Assembly: GCA_964571855.1 (NCBI GenBank)
Contig: CAZNDO010000004.1
Coordinates: 1 to 64,000 of the forward strand
DNA length: 64,000 nt
Source of the DNA: CAYYFX01 sp964571855
GTDB taxonomy: Bacteria > ARS69
Direction of reading: 5' to 3'
Shown here: positions 43,685-51,924 of the stretch, piece by piece
How the letters are laid out: each line of letters begins with the position of its first letter
Numbering within the stretch: position 1 is the stretch's first letter
Program-made: the position numbers and the translations under genes
Notes under the pieces: model-generated
Databases searched by the model: none
The model's input: the letters and a program-made list of their open reading frames with translations, nothing else
What the model was told of the DNA's origin: nothing

Positions 43685-44101
43685 ATGTGGCACCAGCGCG
43701 AGATCCGCGTGACCGCCCCCGCGGCCGGCCTGCACGAGATCACGGACGACGTGGCCGCCGTGGTCCGGGAGAGCGGCGTGCGCACGGGCCTTTGCCACGT
43801 CTTCGTGCGCCACACCTCCGCCAGCCTCGTGATCCAGGAGAACGCCGACCCCTCGGCCCGGCGGGACCTGGAGGAGAGCTTCCGGCGCCTCGCGCCGGAG
43901 AACGCGCCGCACTACACGCACACCGCGGAGGGCCCGGACGACATGCCCTCCCACATCCGCGCGGCCCTCACGTCCACGTCGGAGACGATCCCGGTGGCGG
44001 GCGGCGCCCTGGCGCTGGGCACGTGGCAGGGGCTGTGGCTGTTCGAGCACCGGCGGCGGACCTCCGCGCGCCGCATCGTGGTCACCGTGCACGGCGAGTG
44101 A
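43685..44101 (+). CDS. YjbQ/UPF0047 family protein
   Basis: 138 residues, the family's usual size. It shows [39 protein letters not shown] with the conserved His/Thr/Asn, [20 protein letters not shown] and [13 protein letters not shown]. Family members have weak thiamin-phosphate-synthase activity in vitro; the physiological role is open. It is divergent from queC and probably transcribed alone or with the downstream symporter. Confidence 0.93.
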   Translation: MWHQREIRVTAPAAGLHEITDDVAAVVRESGVRTGLCHVFVRHTSASLVIQENADPSARRDLEESFRRLAPENAPHYTHTAEGPDDMPSHIRAALTSTSETIPVAGGALALGTWQGLWLFEHRRRTSARRIVVTVHGE

Positions 44102-44129
44102 TCCACCCGCTCCCGGACGACTCCGCGGG

Positions 44130-44158
44130 TTGCGGCCCCGCGGTTCCTCCCGTAGGGT
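44130..44158 (+). promoter_or_regulatory. Promoter of the symporter gene, probable leaderless transcript
   Basis: TTGCGG (44130-44135), a 17-base spacer and TAGGGT (44153-44158), ending six bases before the ATG at 44165. No ribosome site is present. Confidence 0.6.
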
Positions 44159-44164
44159 CGCCGG

Positions 44165-45412
44165 ATGGACCCTCGCGCGCTGCCCTGGTACCGGCGGCTC
44201 CACGTCCAGATCCTCGGCGCGATGCTGCTCGGCATCGTGGCCGGACGGATCGGCGGGCCGGAGCTCGCCGCGAAGGTGACCTGGCTCGGCACGCTCTTCG
44301 TCACGCTGCTGAAGATGATCATCGTGCCGCTCGTGTTCACGTCCATCGTGAGCGGCGTGGCGTCCGTGGGCTCCGGGCGCGGCCTCGGCCGGCTGTTCGG
44401 CAAGACGCTCGGCTACTACGTCTTCACCAGCCTCCTCGCCATCCTCACCGGGCTCGTGCTCGTGAACGTGCTCCGACCGGGCGTCGGCGCGGACCTCGCC
44501 GGCGCGGCGCGCGCGGAGCTGCCGGAGCTGGCGGCGCCGTCGTCGATCGGGCAGATGCTGCTGGACATGGTGCCGCGCAACCCGGTGGAGGCCGCGGCGA
44601 AGGGCGACATGCTCGGCATCATCCTGTTCTGCATCCTGCTCGGCGCCGCCATCGCGACGCTGCCGGAGTCGCCGCGCCGCGCGCTGCTGGACGTGTTCGA
44701 CGCCGGCTTCCAGGCCATGATGAAGCTCACCGGGTTCGTGCTGGCCGTGGCGCCGCTCGGCGTGTTCGGGCTGATGACGCGGGTGGTGGGCGAGTCCGGG
44801 TTCGAGGCGTTCCGCGCGCTCGGCCTGTACATGCTCACGGTCGCTCTCGGGCTCGGCATCCACCTGTTCATCACGCTGTCGCTCGTGCTCCTGCTGATGG
44901 GCCGCATCGATCCCCGCATCCACTTCCGGAACATGATCGAGCCGCTGACGATGGCGTTCTCCACGAGCAGCTCGGCGGCCACGCTGCCGGTGACGATCCG
45001 CGCGGTGGAGACGCGCGTGGGCGTGTCGAACCGCGTGTCGTCCTTCGTGCTGCCCATGGGCGCCACCGTGAACATGGACGGCACCGCGCTGTACGAGTGC
45101 GCGGGCGTCCTCTTCATCGCGCAGGTCCTCGGCGTCGGGCTGGGCGTCACGGAGCAGGCCATCGTGGTGCTGACGGCCCTGCTGGCGTCCATCGGCGCGG
45201 CCGCGGTCCCGTCGGCCGGGCTCGTGATCATCTTCCTGGTGCTGGAGGCCGTGAACCTCCGCGGCCCGGAGGTGGAGCTGCTGGTGGGCACCATGCTGGC
45301 GATCGATCGCCCGCTGGACATGTTCCGCACCGCGGTGAACGTGTTCAGCGACAGCTGCGGCGCCGCGGTGATCGCGCGCAGCGAGGGGGAGACGGGAGTG
45401 GACACGGCGTAG
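44165..45412 (+). CDS. Dicarboxylate/amino acid:cation symporter (DAACS family)
   Basis: 415 residues, eight helices plus two re-entrant loops as in GltPh. Signatures: LLKMIIVPLVFTSIVSGVASVG, the serine-rich loop AFSTSSSAATLPVTI, LPMGATVNMDGTALYE (sodium site NMDGT) and AVPSAGLVIIFLVLEAV, then DRPLDMFRTAVNVFSDSCGAAVIAR. It imports glutamate, aspartate or C4-dicarboxylates with sodium or protons. Arg in the DMFRTAVN helix is the spot that often sets substrate choice. Confidence 0.95.
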   Translation: MDPRALPWYRRLHVQILGAMLLGIVAGRIGGPELAAKVTWLGTLFVTLLKMIIVPLVFTSIVSGVASVGSGRGLGRLFGKTLGYYVFTSLLAILTGLVLVNVLRPGVGADLAGAARAELPELAAPSSIGQMLLDMVPRNPVEAAAKGDMLGIILFCILLGAAIATLPESPRRALLDVFDAGFQAMMKLTGFVLAVAPLGVFGLMTRVVGESGFEAFRALGLYMLTVALGLGIHLFITLSLVLLLMGRIDPRIHFRNMIEPLTMAFSTSSSAATLPVTIRAVETRVGVSNRVSSFVLPMGATVNMDGTALYECAGVLFIAQVLGVGLGVTEQAIVVLTALLASIGAAAVPSAGLVIIFLVLEAVNLRGPEVELLVGTMLAIDRPLDMFRTAVNVFSDSCGAAVIARSEGETGVDTA

Positions 45413-45429
45413 GCGGGCGCGCCGGCGGG

Positions 45430-45459
45430 TTGCCTCGACCGGGGGCGGGTGGTTACTCT
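45430..45459 (+). promoter_or_regulatory. Promoter of the repeat surface-protein gene
   Basis: TTGCCT (45430-45435), an 18-base spacer and TACTCT (45454-45459), 35 bases before the ATG at 45495. Confidence 0.55.
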
Positions 45460-45494
45460 GGAGTCGTCCCCCGGGCTCCGGACGGAGACCAGCC

Positions 45495-47903
45495 ATGCAA
45501 CCAGGATCCCGGTTCCTTGCCGCGGCGCTTGCTGCCGGCTCGACCCTCGCACTGACGGTCCGGCCCGCTTCCGCCCAGTCCCTCCTCACCCAGTACCCGA
45601 CCCTGACCGGCCCGGCTACCGCCCTCGCCGCATCCGGCTCCACGGTGTACGTCGCGGGCGGCTTCGTCCGGTACGAGGGCGTCGCCACCCCGTCGAACGC
45701 GGTCGTCTCGGCGGCCGACGGGGCGCCGGAGGGCGGGTTCACCACGAACGGGCTCGTGAACGCGGTGGTCCGCGACGATGCCGGGGGCTTCGTCCTCGCC
45801 GGAGGGTTCACGCTGGTCAACGGACAGCCCCGCGCGCGCCTGGCCCGGCTCAACCCGGATCTCACGCTGGACGCCTGGAACCCGGCCGCGGACGGCACCG
45901 TGCAGGACATGGTGGCGGCGGAGGGGCGGATCTGGATCGCGGGCGCGTTCCAGCACGTCGGCGGGCTGGGGCGGACGCGCCTCGCCGCGTTCGACGCGGC
46001 CACCCTGCAGCTGACCGCGTGGGCGCCGTACGCGAACGCGGAGGTCCTGACGATCGGCGTGCGGGACAGCCGCGTGTACGTGGGCGGGAGCTTCGGCACG
46101 CTCGGGGACGAGATCCGCAACCGGATCGGCGCGCTCACCTACGAGGGCGCGGTCGCGGAGTGGAATCCGAACGCGAACAACACCGTCACGGACCTCGCCG
46201 TCGGCCACGACGCGGTGTGGCTCACGGGCACGTTCACGACGGTCGGCGGGCTGCCCAACCGCGAGGTTGCGCGCGTCGACCGGGCCAGCGGCGGAACGGC
46301 GCCGTGGGGGAACATCCTCGCGGGCGTCCTGGGCTCGAGCTATCTCGGCACCGTCGCCGCGCACGGGAACACCCTGTACGTGGCCGGCCGCTTCTCCACC
46401 GCGCACGGGGAGCCGCGCCCCGGGCTCGCCGCGCTGGACGCGGTGACGGGCGACCTGCTGCCGTGGAACTACACGCCGGACGTGCCGCAGGTGCGGCTCC
46501 GCAGCGCGGGGGACGTCCTCTACATGTGCGGCGGTTTCCGCGATCTCGGGGGGTTCGTGCGCTACCGGGTGGCCGCCTTCGACGGAACCACCGGCGTGAT
46601 CCTGCCGTGGACGTGCAATGCCTCCGGCGTGGTCAGCTACGTGTCCGCCACGGACGACCGGGTCTGGATGAGCGGCTCGTTCGGCCAGATCGCCGGGTCC
46701 GTGCACCGCAACCTGATGGCAGTGAGTGCGGTCACGGGCGAGGTTCTCCCGTGGAGCCCGAATCCGGACGGCGCCGTGCTGGACATGCGCGCCGACGGGG
46801 ACCGGCTGATCCTCGCCGGTTCGTTCCGCTCCTTCGCCGACCAGCCCCGCCGGGGGCTGGCCGTGGTGCAGCTGCCGGACCGCGAACTCGTCCCCTTCCC
46901 CGCCGCGGCGAACGACACCGTGCGCGCCGTCGCCGTGGACGAAGGGACTCTCTACGTGGGCGGCGACTTCACGTCGTTCGGCGGACTGCAACGCAATCGC
47001 CTCGCGGCGGTGGACCTGGGGACGGGCGCGATGCTCCCGTGGAATCCCGGCGCGGACGGCTCGGTCCGGTCGCTCGATGCCGGCGGCGGGACCGTGTACG
47101 CGGGGGGCCGCTTCCGGTGGACGGGAGGCGCGTGGCGGGACTACCTGGCCGCGATCGACGGCGGCACCGGCCACGCGACCGCCTGGAATCCCCATCCGAG
47201 CTTCTGGGTCGACGTCGTCCGCCGCGGCGGCGACGCGGTGTGGGCCGGCGGCCTGTTCGCCTCGATCGGCGGGACCAGCCGGTACTTCGCCGCCCAGCTG
47301 GATCCCGGGACGGGGGCGGCCACGCCGTGGGATCCCGTGCTGGGTCAGGGCACCATGACCTGCCTGGACTTCGGCGGCGCCACCTACGTGGGCGGCAACT
47401 TCCTCTCCGTGCAGGGACTCCCCTACCGCGGGCTCGCCGCGTTCGCCGGCGACGGCTCCCTCGTGGAGTCGTGGCAGGTCACGGCGCTCGGCTCGGTGAA
47501 CGCGGTGCTGGCCATGGAGCATCTCGTGTTCGCGGCGGGCACCGGGTCCTTCACCGCGGGGGGCACGTCGCGGAACTACTTCGCCGTGTTCGACCGGACC
47601 CCGGTGGACGCGCCGGCCGTCGCCGGCCGGCCCGGGGCGTTCGCGCTCGGCCCCGTCACGCCGAACCCGCTGCACGACCGCGGCACCGTGCGCCTGGAGC
47701 TGCCGCGGGAGGCCGCAGTGCGCGCCGCGCTCTTCGACGTGCTGGGCCGCCGCGTCGGGGAGGTCCTCGGGGGCGAAGTGCGGGGAGCCGGAGCGCACGA
47801 GCTGCCGGTGCGACGCGACGGTCTCGGGTCCGGCGTGTACTTCCTGCGCGTGGAGGCGGCGGGGCGCACCGCCTCCACGAAGGTCGTGGTGACCACGCGG
47901 TAG
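45495..47903 (+). CDS. Secreted repeat (propeller-like) protein with FlgD-type tail
   Basis: 802 residues. A signal peptide ends at about PASAQ. The region 30-690 is made of about thirteen repeats of roughly 50 residues with the pattern (V/L)Y(V/A)GG(R/S/N)F...GG..R..LAA(F/L)D..TG....W(N/D)P, as in delta-60-like and propeller proteins. The last 80 residues are the FlgD-like tail (LGPVTPNPLHDRGTVRLEL, ending in Arg) though its WDG motif is replaced by VRRDG. No enzyme motif is visible; adhesion or surface structure is a guess. A hairpin terminator follows. Confidence 0.8.
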   Translation: MQPGSRFLAAALAAGSTLALTVRPASAQSLLTQYPTLTGPATALAASGSTVYVAGGFVRYEGVATPSNAVVSAADGAPEGGFTTNGLVNAVVRDDAGGFVLAGGFTLVNGQPRARLARLNPDLTLDAWNPAADGTVQDMVAAEGRIWIAGAFQHVGGLGRTRLAAFDAATLQLTAWAPYANAEVLTIGVRDSRVYVGGSFGTLGDEIRNRIGALTYEGAVAEWNPNANNTVTDLAVGHDAVWLTGTFTTVGGLPNREVARVDRASGGTAPWGNILAGVLGSSYLGTVAAHGNTLYVAGRFSTAHGEPRPGLAALDAVTGDLLPWNYTPDVPQVRLRSAGDVLYMCGGFRDLGGFVRYRVAAFDGTTGVILPWTCNASGVVSYVSATDDRVWMSGSFGQIAGSVHRNLMAVSAVTGEVLPWSPNPDGAVLDMRADGDRLILAGSFRSFADQPRRGLAVVQLPDRELVPFPAAANDTVRAVAVDEGTLYVGGDFTSFGGLQRNRLAAVDLGTGAMLPWNPGADGSVRSLDAGGGTVYAGGRFRWTGGAWRDYLAAIDGGTGHATAWNPHPSFWVDVVRRGGDAVWAGGLFASIGGTSRYFAAQLDPGTGAATPWDPVLGQGTMTCLDFGGATYVGGNFLSVQGLPYRGLAAFAGDGSLVESWQVTALGSVNAVLAMEHLVFAAGTGSFTAGGTSRNYFAVFDRTPVDAPAVAGRPGAFALGPVTPNPLHDRGTVRLELPREAAVRAALFDVLGRRVGEVLGGEVRGAGAHELPVRRDGLGSGVYFLRVEAAGRTASTKVVVTTR

Positions 47904-47908
47904 GACCC

Positions 47909-47939
47909 GCCGGGCGGCCGCGCACCGCAGCCGCCCGGC
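47909..47939. terminator. Ten-base-pair hairpin after the repeat protein gene
   Basis: GCCGGGCGGC (47909-47918) and GCCGCCCGGC (47930-47939) with an 11-base loop start six bases after the stop. A C-rich stretch, not a U-tract, follows. Confidence 0.55.
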
Positions 47940-47965
47940 CCCCTTCCGCCTCCGCACATCCGTGG

Positions 47966-47971
47966 TAGAGT
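47966..47971 (+). promoter_or_regulatory. -10 element TAGAGT before the flippase-like gene
   Basis: TAGAGT lies 57 bases before the TTG start at 48029. The -35 is not convincing. Confidence 0.35.
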
Positions 47972-48028
47972 CTGTCGGCCGTTCCGACCCCCGGGGATTC
48001 GTCCCCGGACACCCCCGAGAGGTCCCGG

Positions 48029-49036
48029 TTGAAGGGCACGCTCCTCCGCATCGCCCGCGTCGTCCTCGGCGTGGTCCTCCTGGCCTGGGTCCTCCGCCAG
48101 GTGCACTGGAAGGAGCTTCTCGACCGCCTCGCGAACGCGAAGCACGAGTGGCTGGTCGCGGCGTTCCTGGTGAACTCCGCCGGCAACGTGCTCGGCGCGT
48201 GGCGCTGGCGGCTGCTGCTGTCGGCGGTGGGACGGCGCGTGCCCCCGGCGTACCTCTTCGGCTCCTACCTCGTGGGCCTGTTCTTCAACAACTTCCTGCC
48301 GTCGAACGTGGGCGGCGACGTCGTGCGGGCCGCCGGCGCGCGCCGGAAGGGCGGCGGGAGCTTCACGCAGCACCTCACGGTCGTGCTCGTGGAGCGGATG
48401 ATCGGGCTCCTGGCCACGCTGTGCCTCGGCGGCGTCGCGGCGCTGGCGGGACACGCGGACTGGCTGGGTCCGCGCGCGACGTGGGCGCTCATCGGCGCGC
48501 TGGCGTTCTCGGCGGCGTGCCTGTTCGTGGCGCTGCACTCGCGCTCGCGCGACCTGGTGCACCGCGTCATCCCGCGGCTGCCCGGGGAGTTCGTGCGCCG
48601 CACGCTGGGCAAGATGCTCGCGGCGTTCGAGATGTTCTCGCGCGCGCCGGGCGCCCTGCTCGGGAACTTCGTGCTGTCGCTCGGCTTCCAGTTCCTGCTG
48701 ATCGTGCACTTCTGGCTGATCCAGTTCGCGTTCGACCGGCACGAGCCGTTCCAGACGTTCCTGGTCGTCGTGCCGCTCGTGTTCACGGCGATGATGATCC
48801 CGGTGGGACTCAACGGGCTCGGCGTGCGCGAGTGGGCGTTCGTGGCGCTGCTCACGCGCGCCGGCTTCGACGCGGCCACCGCGCTGGCGCTGTCGCTCGC
48901 GTCGTACGGGATCGCGGTCGGGCAGGGGCTGCTCGGCGGGATCGTGCACGTGAGCCGCGAGGTCGCGGAGCGCGGCGACCCCGCCGCCGCGACCGCCGAG
49001 GCCGAGGACGTGCGTACCCCGCTGAGCCCGCCGTGA
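48029..49036 (+). CDS. LPG-synthase TM-domain/UPF0104 (YbhN-like) membrane protein
   Basis: 335 residues with about eight membrane helices. The family motifs are visible: GAWRWRLLLSAVGRRVP, SYLVGLFFNNFLPSNVGGDVVRA, LVERMIGLLATL, and MMIPVGLNGLGVREWAFVALL. Related proteins are the flippase half of MprF or stand-alone polyprenyl-lipid movers. Start is TTG at 48029 following GAGAGG. The stop overlaps the next start by GTGA, linking it to the spermidine-synthase-like gene. Confidence 0.88.
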   Translation: MKGTLLRIARVVLGVVLLAWVLRQVHWKELLDRLANAKHEWLVAAFLVNSAGNVLGAWRWRLLLSAVGRRVPPAYLFGSYLVGLFFNNFLPSNVGGDVVRAAGARRKGGGSFTQHLTVVLVERMIGLLATLCLGGVAALAGHADWLGPRATWALIGALAFSAACLFVALHSRSRDLVHRVIPRLPGEFVRRTLGKMLAAFEMFSRAPGALLGNFVLSLGFQFLLIVHFWLIQFAFDRHEPFQTFLVVVPLVFTAMMIPVGLNGLGVREWAFVALLTRAGFDAATALALSLASYGIAVGQGLLGGIVHVSREVAERGDPAAATAEAEDVRTPLSPP

Positions 49037-51924
49037 CCGACGCGGCCGCCCGACTGCGCCGCCTCCGCCCCGTCCTCCCGGTGCTGTTCGCGGTCACCGG
49101 GGCCGCGGGGCTCGTGTACGAGGTGGTGTGGTTCAAGCTGCTGGACTCCGTGTTCGGCGTCACCGCGCTGGCCACGAGCACCGTGCTGGCGGTGTTCATG
49201 GGCGGGCTGGGGCTCGGTGCCGCCCTGGCGGCCCGGCGGGCGGACCGTTGGGAGCGTCCGCTGTTCGTGTACGGGGTCCTGGAGACGGCGCTCGGCGCGT
49301 TCGCGGCCTGCGTCCCGTTCCTGCTGCCCCTCGTGAACCGCCTGTTCACGGGGCTGTACGACGCGCTCGAGCCCTCGCTCGCGGTGCTCTCCGTCCTGCG
49401 CGCCGTGGTCAGCGCGCTCGTGCTGCTGCCCCCCGCCACGCTGATGGGCATGACGCTTCCGGTCATCGCGCGCGCGTTCTCGCGGGACGAGACCGCCGCG
49501 CCGGACGTGGGGCTGCTGTACACGATCAACACGCTGGGCGCCACCGCCGGCGCGGCGCTCGCCGGCTTCGTGCTGCTGCCCGCGCTCGGGTTGCGCGGCG
49601 CGTCCGCGTGCGCGGTGGGGCTGAACCTGGTCGTGGGCGCGGGCGCCATGGCGCTCGGCCGCACGCTCCGGCAGCCGGCCGCGCCCGCCGCGCCCGAAGC
49701 CGCGGCGGAGCCCGCGGGGGCGCGCCGCGGTCGCGCGACCCTCCTGGCCGTGGCGGCGCTGTCCGGCCTCACGTCGCTCGGCTACCAGGTGTTCTGGACG
49801 CGCGCGCTCGTCCTCTCCTTCGGCAACACCGTCTACGCGTTCACCGTGAGCCTGGTCACCGTGCTGCTCGGGATCACCGTGGGCGGCGGCATCGCCACGT
49901 TCGTGCTCACGCGCAGCCGGCAGCCGGCGCGCGCGCTCGCCCTCACGCAGGGGCTGGCGGCGGTGGCCGTGGTGCTCCTGTTCTTCGCGTTCCGGGAGCT
50001 GCCGGCGGCGTTCGCAACGCTCTCGGCGGCCTGGAGCGGGTCCTTCGCGGGCTACGTGGGCGCCGCCCTCCTGCTCGGCGCCGCCGCGCTGCTTCCCGCC
50101 ACGATCCTGCTCGGCATGGGGCTCCCGCTCGTGCTCGGCGACGCGATCCGCGGCGCCCGCGGCCTCGCGCACGACGTGGGGTCGCTCTACTCCATGAACA
50201 CGTGGGGCGCGATCGCGGGATCGATCGCGGGCGGGTTCCTCGCGATGCCGGCGCTCGGGATCCGCGGGGGCGTCCTGGCGTTCGCGCTGTTCAACGCCGC
50301 CGCCGCGGCGCTGGCGTCCACGCGCGTGGACCTCCCGAAGCCGGCGCGTGCGGGTGCGCTCGGCGCGCTCGCCGGCGCGCTCGCGCTGGCCGCGCTCGTG
50401 GCGCCGCCCTGGGACCCGGACGCCGCCACGCGATCGTCCTTCGGCGCGCGCACGGGCGTGCACGGGCCGGGACCGGACGACGAGGTCGTGTACTACAAGG
50501 ACGGCGTGGTCTCCACCGTGTCGGTGCGGCGGCGCGGCGTGAACGTGCAGCTCCAGTCGGACGGGCGCACCGAGGCCACGAACGGCGACCTCAAGACGAA
50601 CACGATGCTGGGCAGCCTCCCGCTCGTGCTGCACCCGGAGCCGGAGCGCGTGCTGGTCATCGGGCTCGGCTCGGGCGTCACGCTCGCCGGCGTGCTGCAG
50701 CATCCGGTACAGTCGGTGGACTGCATCGAGCTGTCGGCGGAGATCGTGGCGGCGGCGCACTTCTTCGATCCCTGGCTGGACGGCGCGCTCACGGACCCGC
50801 GCGTGAGCCTGCGCGCCTCCGACGGGCGCAACCACCTGCTGCTCACCGGGACCACGTACGACGTGATCGTGTCGCAACCGTCGAACCTGTGGGCGGCCGG
50901 CGTCGGCAGCCTGTTCACGCGCGAGTTCTTCGAGCTGAGCCGGGACCGCCTCGCGGACGACGGGATCCTGTGCCAGTGGCTGCAGGGCTACTCCGTCAGC
51001 GAGGAGTCCCTGCGCAGCATCCTGCGCACGATCTCCGACGTGTACCCGTCGGTGGACGTGTGGGTGGCGGAGTGGAGCGACATCCTCGTGCTGGCGTCGA
51101 AGCGGCGCGGGCCGATCGACGCGGCACGCGTGGCCGCGGCGCTGGACGATCCGTCCGTCGGCGGCGGGTTCGCGCGCGCCGGCGTGCCGGACGCCCCCAC
51201 GCTGCTCTCGCACTTCATGCTGGACGACGACGCGGTGCGCCGCTTCTCGCGCGACGCGCCTCCGCACACCGACGACGACCGCCGCGTGGAGCTGCAGGAG
51301 CCGCGGTCCATCGCGCGCGGGGGGGCGTCGCAGCAGTCGCGCACGCTGCTCGCGTGGCAGGCGGACGTGCGCACGCGCCTGGCGGCGTGGCCGCCGGGCG
51401 ACGTGGACCCTGCGGCGGCGGACGCGCGGTTGGTGGCGGCCGTGGCCGCCCGGCGCGCGGAGCTGACCGCGCGCGCGTTCGAATCGACGGGCCGCGGGCG
51501 CGACGCGGTCGAGACGTTCGAGCGCGGCCTCGCGGCGAACCCCGCGGACGGCGGGCTCCGGCGCAACCTGGCCATCCTGCACGTTCGCATGGGCGTGGAC
51601 CTCGCGCGCTCCGGCAACCTGCCCGCGGCGCTCGACAACTTCCGCGAGGCCGCGCGGGTGGACCCCGCGTCCGCGGAGGCGTGGGCGAACCTGGGCCGGG
51701 CGGAGAAGCTGGCCGGACGGCGCGACGCGGCGCTCGACGCCACGGCGCGGGCCCGCGCGCTGGAGCCGCGGGACGACCGCTTCGCCGTGCAGCACGGCGA
51801 CTTCCTCCGGGAGGCGCGACGCTTCGAGGAGGCGGCGGCGGCGTACGAGGCGGCGCTGGCGCTGCACCCGGGGAACGAGGCCGCGCGCGCCGGTATTCGC
51901 GCGTGTGCCGCGGCGGGCGGCTAG
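49033..51924 (+). CDS. Membrane-fused spermidine-synthase-like protein with TPR tail
   Basis: 963 residues. Two hydrophobic blocks (about 15-220 and 240-460, some fifteen helices) are followed by a methyltransferase-like spermidine-synthase fold: VYYKDGVVSTVSV, GRTEATNGDLKTNTMLGSLPLVLHPEPERVLVIGLGSGVTL, IELSAEIVAAAHFF and YDVIVSQPSNLWAAGVGSLFT. The C-terminal 130 residues hold TPR repeats (AALDNFREAARVDPASAEAWANLGRAEKLAGR). Such fusions are common but their substrate is unknown. Its TAG stop and the TAG of the converging PHP gene share the same CTAG (51921-51924). Confidence 0.85.
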   Translation: MTDAAARLRRLRPVLPVLFAVTGAAGLVYEVVWFKLLDSVFGVTALATSTVLAVFMGGLGLGAALAARRADRWERPLFVYGVLETALGAFAACVPFLLPLVNRLFTGLYDALEPSLAVLSVLRAVVSALVLLPPATLMGMTLPVIARAFSRDETAAPDVGLLYTINTLGATAGAALAGFVLLPALGLRGASACAVGLNLVVGAGAMALGRTLRQPAAPAAPEAAAEPAGARRGRATLLAVAALSGLTSLGYQVFWTRALVLSFGNTVYAFTVSLVTVLLGITVGGGIATFVLTRSRQPARALALTQGLAAVAVVLLFFAFRELPAAFATLSAAWSGSFAGYVGAALLLGAAALLPATILLGMGLPLVLGDAIRGARGLAHDVGSLYSMNTWGAIAGSIAGGFLAMPALGIRGGVLAFALFNAAAAALASTRVDLPKPARAGALGALAGALALAALVAPPWDPDAATRSSFGARTGVHGPGPDDEVVYYKDGVVSTVSVRRRGVNVQLQSDGRTEATNGDLKTNTMLGSLPLVLHPEPERVLVIGLGSGVTLAGVLQHPVQSVDCIELSAEIVAAAHFFDPWLDGALTDPRVSLRASDGRNHLLLTGTTYDVIVSQPSNLWAAGVGSLFTREFFELSRDRLADDGILCQWLQGYSVSEESLRSILRTISDVYPSVDVWVAEWSDILVLASKRRGPIDAARVAAALDDPSVGGGFARAGVPDAPTLLSHFMLDDDAVRRFSRDAPPHTDDDRRVELQEPRSIARGGASQQSRTLLAWQADVRTRLAAWPPGDVDPAAADARLVAAVAARRAELTARAFESTGRGRDAVETFERGLAANPADGGLRRNLAILHVRMGVDLARSGNLPAALDNFREAARVDPASAEAWANLGRAEKLAGRRDAALDATARARALEPRDDRFAVQHGDFLREARRFEEAAAAYEAALALHPGNEAARAGIRACAAAGG

